Source of the DNA: Scolanthus callimorphus
Lineage: Eukaryota; Cnidaria; Anthozoa; Actiniaria; Edwardsiidae
Direction: 5' to 3'
Assembly: GCA_033964015.1 (NCBI GenBank)
Contig: CM066919.1
Location: 14,363,646-14,427,645 of the forward strand
DNA length: 64,000 nucleotides
The position numbers and the translations under genes were made by a program. How positions within the stretch are numbered: the first letter of the stretch is position 1; each line of letters begins with the position of its first letter. This document shows positions 60,101-64,000 of the stretch, piece by piece. Under the pieces are notes generated by a model. It did not search any database, was not told where the DNA came from, and saw only the letters and a program-made list of their open reading frames with translations.

Positions 60101-61869
60101 CTTTGAATATTGGAATTTCTTAAGGTCATTTTATTTGTAATTTTATTGGTAAATTCAAAGTTCCTTTAGTTTGATGGGGATGCAGATTTGAAATGCAATA
60201 ATGTGGCCCAGTGTTCTACCATTACTGGATGAAAACACAATCAACCTGCAACTACAAGAGTATTCAACTAACCTCTTCACGCAAAACATCTTCCATATCT
60301 TCTGTGTATGACACACCCTTTTTAAGGTCTTGTAGAATTTATCATCTTTAGCAGCATCAGTTAGGGGCCTGCGCCAGGTTCTGTTGAAAAATACATATCG
60401 TATTATAACCTAGGTAGTAACAACATTTTTTAGTATGAAAATAACAATTTCATTGGTTCTGCTACATATGTACCAATGATACATTTTGGCATGTCTATAG
60501 ACAATCAGCCTTTTATTAGAAGATGACATATTGTGGATTTGACAGAAACTGGAGTTAATAATTCCAATTTACAGATACAGTATCTCTGTAAAAGTGTGAG
60601 TTAACAGAAGTTAACATGTGTTACATACCTTGGAGCCAAATCACTTGATTTTTGTAGATCACCATCTGCATTTATCTGAGCCTGACAGACTGAGGTTATC
60701 ATGCTGACTCTTGATTTTTGTGCAACCTTCACTTTGTATTTCTTCTTGATGACTTGGTCATTGTCGATTGCTGTGATGCAGTCACCAGTGGGGTAACTAC
60801 AAGGTGTCATTGAAAGGCCATCCATCCAACATTTAAGAGTGGCATAGCTACCTCCAGGCAGCACCTTGGAAAATAAGTTTACTGAAAGCTTTGAGTTTGT
60901 AACATTGTAGATAACTATGTTAGTTGAAAAGCTAAATGGAGCCACAAATGGCTTCCCTTGTAGTGTATACATGTGCTCCAACATGATGCATTTTTTGACA
61001 TCACTTGTATCAGCTGACGACAAGCCAGATATAACTGCCTGCAGCAGAGTATTTCTTTCTTTCAGCCAACTTGTGGGATTGATTTCATTCAGGTTAGTTA
61101 AGTCTTTGTAGATATGTGATAATTTATCTATATCACTCCTGATGTTTGCCATTTCACCCTTTAAGATTGTGAACACTATTTCCTCCTGGAGCTTTCTTGG
61201 TAATTTGTCCACACTGGATTTCAGTCTGGACCCATCAACAGGATACACTTTCATTTCTGAAGACAAAGTGTCCATTAGCTGTTCCTTTTCGTTGTCAGAC
61301 AAATTCTGCAAAGTTTCCTTTGACGGCAAAAACTCCTTAGTATTTTCCTTTGCAAGTTCAGCGAGTAATACTTTCTTGTCCTCTTCTGGTATTCTGGACA
61401 AACTATTCTGAATGTCATCCATGAATATTCCATAAACCCGCGGTGTGTCATTTCTTTTGTCTTCACTATCACTAACACTTGTGCATGAATCTGTTACGTC
61501 ATCAACAGCAGCACTGCTATTGTCAGGGTTATGAGACCTTTTTATTTTCTTTCTAGGCCTCCCTTTTTTGGTGTTGCAAAGGCCACAGGTTTGGGAATGT
61601 GACTCCCATTCCCTAGGTTGCACTGAAGTGTGTGATACACCGCTCTGATACTTTGCATTTTGGCAGATCTTGCGGCACCTTTCACAGACATGTGCTGGAT
61701 GAACATTTGGTGAATCACACCCAGTGTTTATAGCTGGCCAAACCTGAGATATCTGTTTTTGTAACGATAAGGCAAGTGTCTTTTTCCTTTTCTCTTCCTT
61801 CTTTCCCTTTGTCAAATTGGATCCGCATACTCTACACTTGGTATTCAATATACTGACGTGTTTATCCAT
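57143..61869 (-). CDS. RAG1-N-terminal-like / transposase-like protein
   Basis: Minus-strand coding exons: 61869-60629, 60380-60273, 59797-58590, 58478-58274, 58119-57996 and 57539-57143 (stop), about 1,090 aa. Residues about 12-100 hold C12-x2-C15 (CRVCG), VHPAHVCERCR, then REWESHSQTCGLCNTKKGR, the same order as CRICG, IHPTEFCHNCW and W.PH...CDICNT of vertebrate RAG1. After an acidic linker and a helical region come a zinc ribbon (RVCPNCRTRMEKQKRKC), a C2H2-like finger (YVCSIC...HLKKVH) and a long transposase-like segment with VTMDGLPYGL, GPLHVEMNMVKQFF, HIGVRRNNS and SGNPSKGEG. That segment resembles uncharacterised cnidarian proteins, perhaps DUF6589, and not the RAG1 core. Exon 2 (60380-60273) changes frame near 60325, and the 57996/57539 junction is out of phase by one base, so this copy is probably not fully functional. 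Confidence 0.75.
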
Positions 61870-62447
61870 CGCAGTTGCTGTTGAGATAAAATTCAGCATA
61901 TACTTAAATACTTAGCATTCAGCAATCATGTGAATCCCTATATTGATTTTTACTTTGATGCATACATCATACAACATCTATATTGATAATCCAAAAAATC
62001 AGCGCCCATCACTGTGGATATAAATTAACTAGATGTCAGAGGTTTACAACTCAAAATTTAAGTACAAATTTGAAGGTCTTTTACACGGGTTTAATAACAA
62101 ACAACACAGTTATTGGGCAGTAAAACTTTTATTTGATCTACATTTCTTCGCCATTTTGGACTTTGAGCTATTACACAAAATTATTAGATCCTAGAAAGAC
62201 GTAGAATAACACAAAAAAGCAATAAAAAATAAGCTTTGCGACCAGACAAGACTTTGGGATGTTGAGTGAGAAATCGGTGTTGTTATATGCTCATTTTGAA
62301 GTGAAAATTGCCAAAAATGTTAAGAGGTTGCCAGGAAAGCAACAGCACAGAAACACAAGTCACACCTTCTAGTACACGAAAAAAATTACCTTTAGCACAA
62401 GAAAAAATGTTAAAGAACTGAAAAAAGCAAAATATCAACACACTTAC

Positions 62448-62660
62448 CTCGTGCCACGGCTATTCGATACCATCATCGTCCCATAGGAGTCGCGTAAAAT
62501 GAAGTTTTTTCGCAAATAACAGGCATCCAACGCTCGAAACGTGTTCGACTTGTAGCTGAAGTGATGTTCTATCGTTGTGTGACTCTAGTGTTTTGAAAGT
62601 CCCGGATGAAAGCAGCCAATGGCCTTGCAAGTTTCTGCCCTTGAATATTTTCCGCCATTT
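62448..62660 (-). other. 5' untranslated first exon of the RAG1-like gene
   Basis: The minus-strand donor GGCACGAG|GTAAGTG after 62448 pairs with acceptor ctcaacag| at 61878, eight bases before the start ATG at 61869. Exon frames upstream are closed or out of phase with that ATG, so the exon is taken as leader. It contains a short upstream open frame (MAENIQGQKLARPLAAFIRD...) starting near 62657. The exact transcription start is not known. Confidence 0.6.
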
Positions 62661-62709
62661 TACATAGAACAATGGAGTATGACGTCATCCAATATGGCGT
62701 CGTATAGGC
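62661..62709. promoter_or_regulatory. Right-end promoter region with CRE site
   Basis: Between the right terminal repeat and the first exon the sequence ATGACGTCAT (a full CRE palindrome) lies at about 62681-62690. No TATA box is obvious. A promoter role is inferred from position. Confidence 0.4.
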
Positions 62710-62768
62710 AGATTTAGCCACCTCCCGGACTGGTATAAGTAAATAAAACGATCCCTTATGTCACGTGA

Positions 62769-63085
62769 TCTCCTCGATGGCTCATCGGTAGAATTCCCGC
62801 TTTGCAAACGGAAGGTCCGGGGTTCGAATACCGGCATGTCAATGTTTTTCTTTCTTTTTTTTTTGCGTTTTTCTCAAAAGAATAAAACCTTTCCTCGATC
62901 TTGTGTAGCAAATTTTCAACGTCGTGCTGCTTTGTTCCAATCACCTAATTTACGAGGTGGATGTTTGCGAGTTTTGTCAGTGATGCGATCGAGTCATTAA
63001 ATCGAGCGTGGAATTCAGCAAACGCCGGTCAAAAAAGTACAAGACATAGATAAATATGGATGAAACTGAAAGGTGAAAAGACCTT
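62769..63085 (+). repeat. tRNA-headed SINE-like element
   Basis: 62770-62842 resembles a tRNA with Pol III A box TGGCTCATCGG (62778-62788) and B box GGTTCGAATAC (62821-62831, one deviation from GGTTCGANTCC). An anticodon-like TGC sits in CTTTGCAAA (62803-62805), but the T-stem has an extra base, so it is not a functional tRNA. A T-rich spacer follows, then the body 62881-63085 shared with 49066-49290. This is the expected order of a tRNA-derived SINE; a 3' tail is not obvious. Confidence 0.6.
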
Positions 63086-63480
63086 AAGAGGCAGTCTCCC
63101 TAACAGCGGTCCGGTGAATTTCGCGTCAGAAAATAAAATTCCTTCAAACTTAGTAGATTAAAAGGGTTTGGTACACAACTTAAAAAAACGGTATAGTTTT
63201 TTGCAAATATTTTTTTTCGGCTTTCCTACAGGCATGAATCCGACCTGGTCGAGCAGGCGGCTTTGACCACCGATTTCAAACCCAAAATTACCTGATATTT
63301 ATGACCTCAGCGTACCAAAACTATTCAAATCGGCCGAAAACATTCCACGGGCACTGAGAAGCACGGAAACCACTGAAATGTGAGCTATGCTCACCTAGAA
63401 CACAATAAAAGAGCGAGCAATCCTATTGCTCACTCTCTTCTCGCATTTTGCGAGTGCTGGCCGGATTTGCTGGTGTTTTG
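63086..63480. other. Non-coding, nothing recognised
   Basis: No supported gene or structured repeat. Confidence 0.4.
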
Positions 63481-63490
63481 TTCCTGTGAC

Positions 63491-63730
63491 ATGGCTCAAG
63501 TTCCCGTCCGCCCCGCCACCCCGTTGTAGCCCCAACACCTGTTCTTGGTTCTTGCTGTACCAACCGCCTCAGCTCAGCCCCAGCCGTTCCTCCAGCTCCT
63601 GTTGTTCCAGCGCTGGCTCAGGCCAACCAGCCACTTAGACTTTACCTTGAGTCCTTGGTGGTTAAGTGGCCGATTCCCTCTGTCTATCTTTGCACATTTT
63701 GCTGTAGCCACTCGGGCTTCGCAAGTGTTT
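63491..63730 (+). pseudogene. Pro/Ala-rich degenerate frame
   Basis: ATG near 63491 opens MAQVPVRPATPL, then TAG, then APTPVLG and, in frame, SSAPAVPPAPVVPALAQANQ and PLRLYLESLVVKWPIPS. The low-complexity Pro/Ala start and the later SLV.KWPI words suggest the N-terminal region of a retroelement structural protein, but I do not recognise it with certainty. It is broken by a stop. Confidence 0.3.
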
Positions 63731-64000
63731 AATTGGTTGTGTACTGGACTTCGGTTCGGTACGAAAAATTAGCTAGTGTTTATTATGGCCATTCGGGCCG
63801 GGCACGATTCACTGGAAGCATATTTCAGGTGCCCTGTAGGAGTTTAATTGGTTGTATACTGGACTTCGGTTCGGTACGAAAAATTAGCTAGTGTTTATTA
63901 TGGCCATTCGGGCCGGGCACGATTCACTGGAAGCATATTTCAGGTGCCCTGTAGGAGTTTAATTGGTTGTATACTGGACTTCGGTTCGGTACGAAAAGTT
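63727..64000 (+). repeat. 115-bp tandem repeat running off the window
   Basis: The word gtttaattggttgt(a/g)tactg recurs at about 63728, 63843 and 63958 (period 115 bp). Each unit includes cttcggttcggtacgaaaa and ttatggccattcgggccggg. The copies are nearly identical, suggesting recent expansion; the array is cut by the window edge. Confidence 0.92.

Larger units (their letters stand above)
49370..62732. mobile_element. 13.4-kb DNA transposon encoding a RAG1-N-like protein
   Basis: The left terminus CAGTCCGGGAGGTGGCTAAA(TCT) at 49370-49392 is repeated as a perfect 23-bp complement at 62710-62732; the two sequences diverge immediately inside. GTATA lies directly outside both ends (49365-49369 and 62733-62737), an exact 5-bp target duplication. 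Inside are, from left to right, a short + strand first exon (49478), a - strand gene of unknown function (51395-55320), a + strand MADS-box-like gene (55592-56161) and a - strand gene with a RAG1-N-terminal-like domain (57143-62660). Transib and RAG transposons also duplicate 5 bp, but their ends begin CAC rather than CAG. Three smaller MITEs are nested within (54383, 56572, 56947). I see termini and genes directly; the grouping of all genes into one mobile unit is inference. Confidence 0.88.

Noticed and set aside
49370..62732. A canonical Transib or ProtoRAG element
   Set aside because: The target size (5 bp) fits, but the termini start CAG and not CAC, no RAG1 core or RAG2-like kelch protein is recognisable, and the catalytic region is of another type.
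62769..62842. Functional tRNA-Ala(TGC)
   Set aside because: The T-arm contains an extra base and the acceptor stem does not pair; better read as the head of a SINE.

Overview
The window is animal genomic DNA, most likely from an anthozoan cnidarian such as a stony coral (inference). It has GT-AG introns, Tx1/L1-like and CR1-like LINEs, a PIF/Harbinger element, many palindromic MITEs and several degenerate protein families that I associate with cnidarian genomes. Conventional coding sequence is sparse and almost everything is repeat-derived.

The host gene is on the + strand. Three phase-compatible exons at 629-864, 41709-41759 and 44671-44742 splice into one coiled-coil frame that matches the N-terminal coiled coil of rabaptin (RABEP1/2, a Rab5 effector) without gaps. 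The window therefore lies inside a rabaptin gene. One intron is about 40.8 kb, and the next runs from 44743 to beyond the window as far as I can see.

1-5.6 kb: two MITEs and a decayed Tx1/L1-like LINE split by a hAT-type MITE with a clean 8-bp target duplication. 5.7-16.1 kb: a large, interrupted inverted-repeat structure around remains of a cysteine-rich cnidarian repeat protein. 17.1-18.1 kb: stacked palindromic MITEs. 19-28.7 kb: a satellite block made of two long (CAGA)n arrays, a roughly 400-bp tandem repeat and about 83 copies of a 46-bp minisatellite with higher-order structure. 29.5-33.0 kb: a CR1-like LINE interrupted by a 1.35-kb inverted-repeat element. 33.2-34.4 and 45.8-46.2 kb: repeats whose units carry tandem CRE palindromes. 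34.7-41.5 kb: a foldback element flanked by TTAA, into which a complete PIF/Harbinger transposon (34926-39621, both genes intact) has inserted. The empty target site survives in a neighbouring copy.

49370-62732 is the most interesting object: a 13.4-kb DNA transposon with 23-bp perfect terminal inverted repeats and a 5-bp target duplication (GTATA). Reading inward from its right end is a multi-exon gene whose first coding exon has a domain closely resembling the N-terminal zinc-binding region of RAG1. That domain is followed by a zinc ribbon and a large transposase-like region, not by the RAG1/Transib core. The same element carries an intact MADS-box-like gene (55592-56161), a divergent multi-exon gene of unknown function (55320 downwards) and a short first exon beside the left terminus. 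Two phase conflicts suggest that the copy of the RAG1-like gene seen here is decaying. The right flank, 62.8-63.1 kb, carries a tRNA-headed SINE-like repeat whose body recurs just outside the left end.
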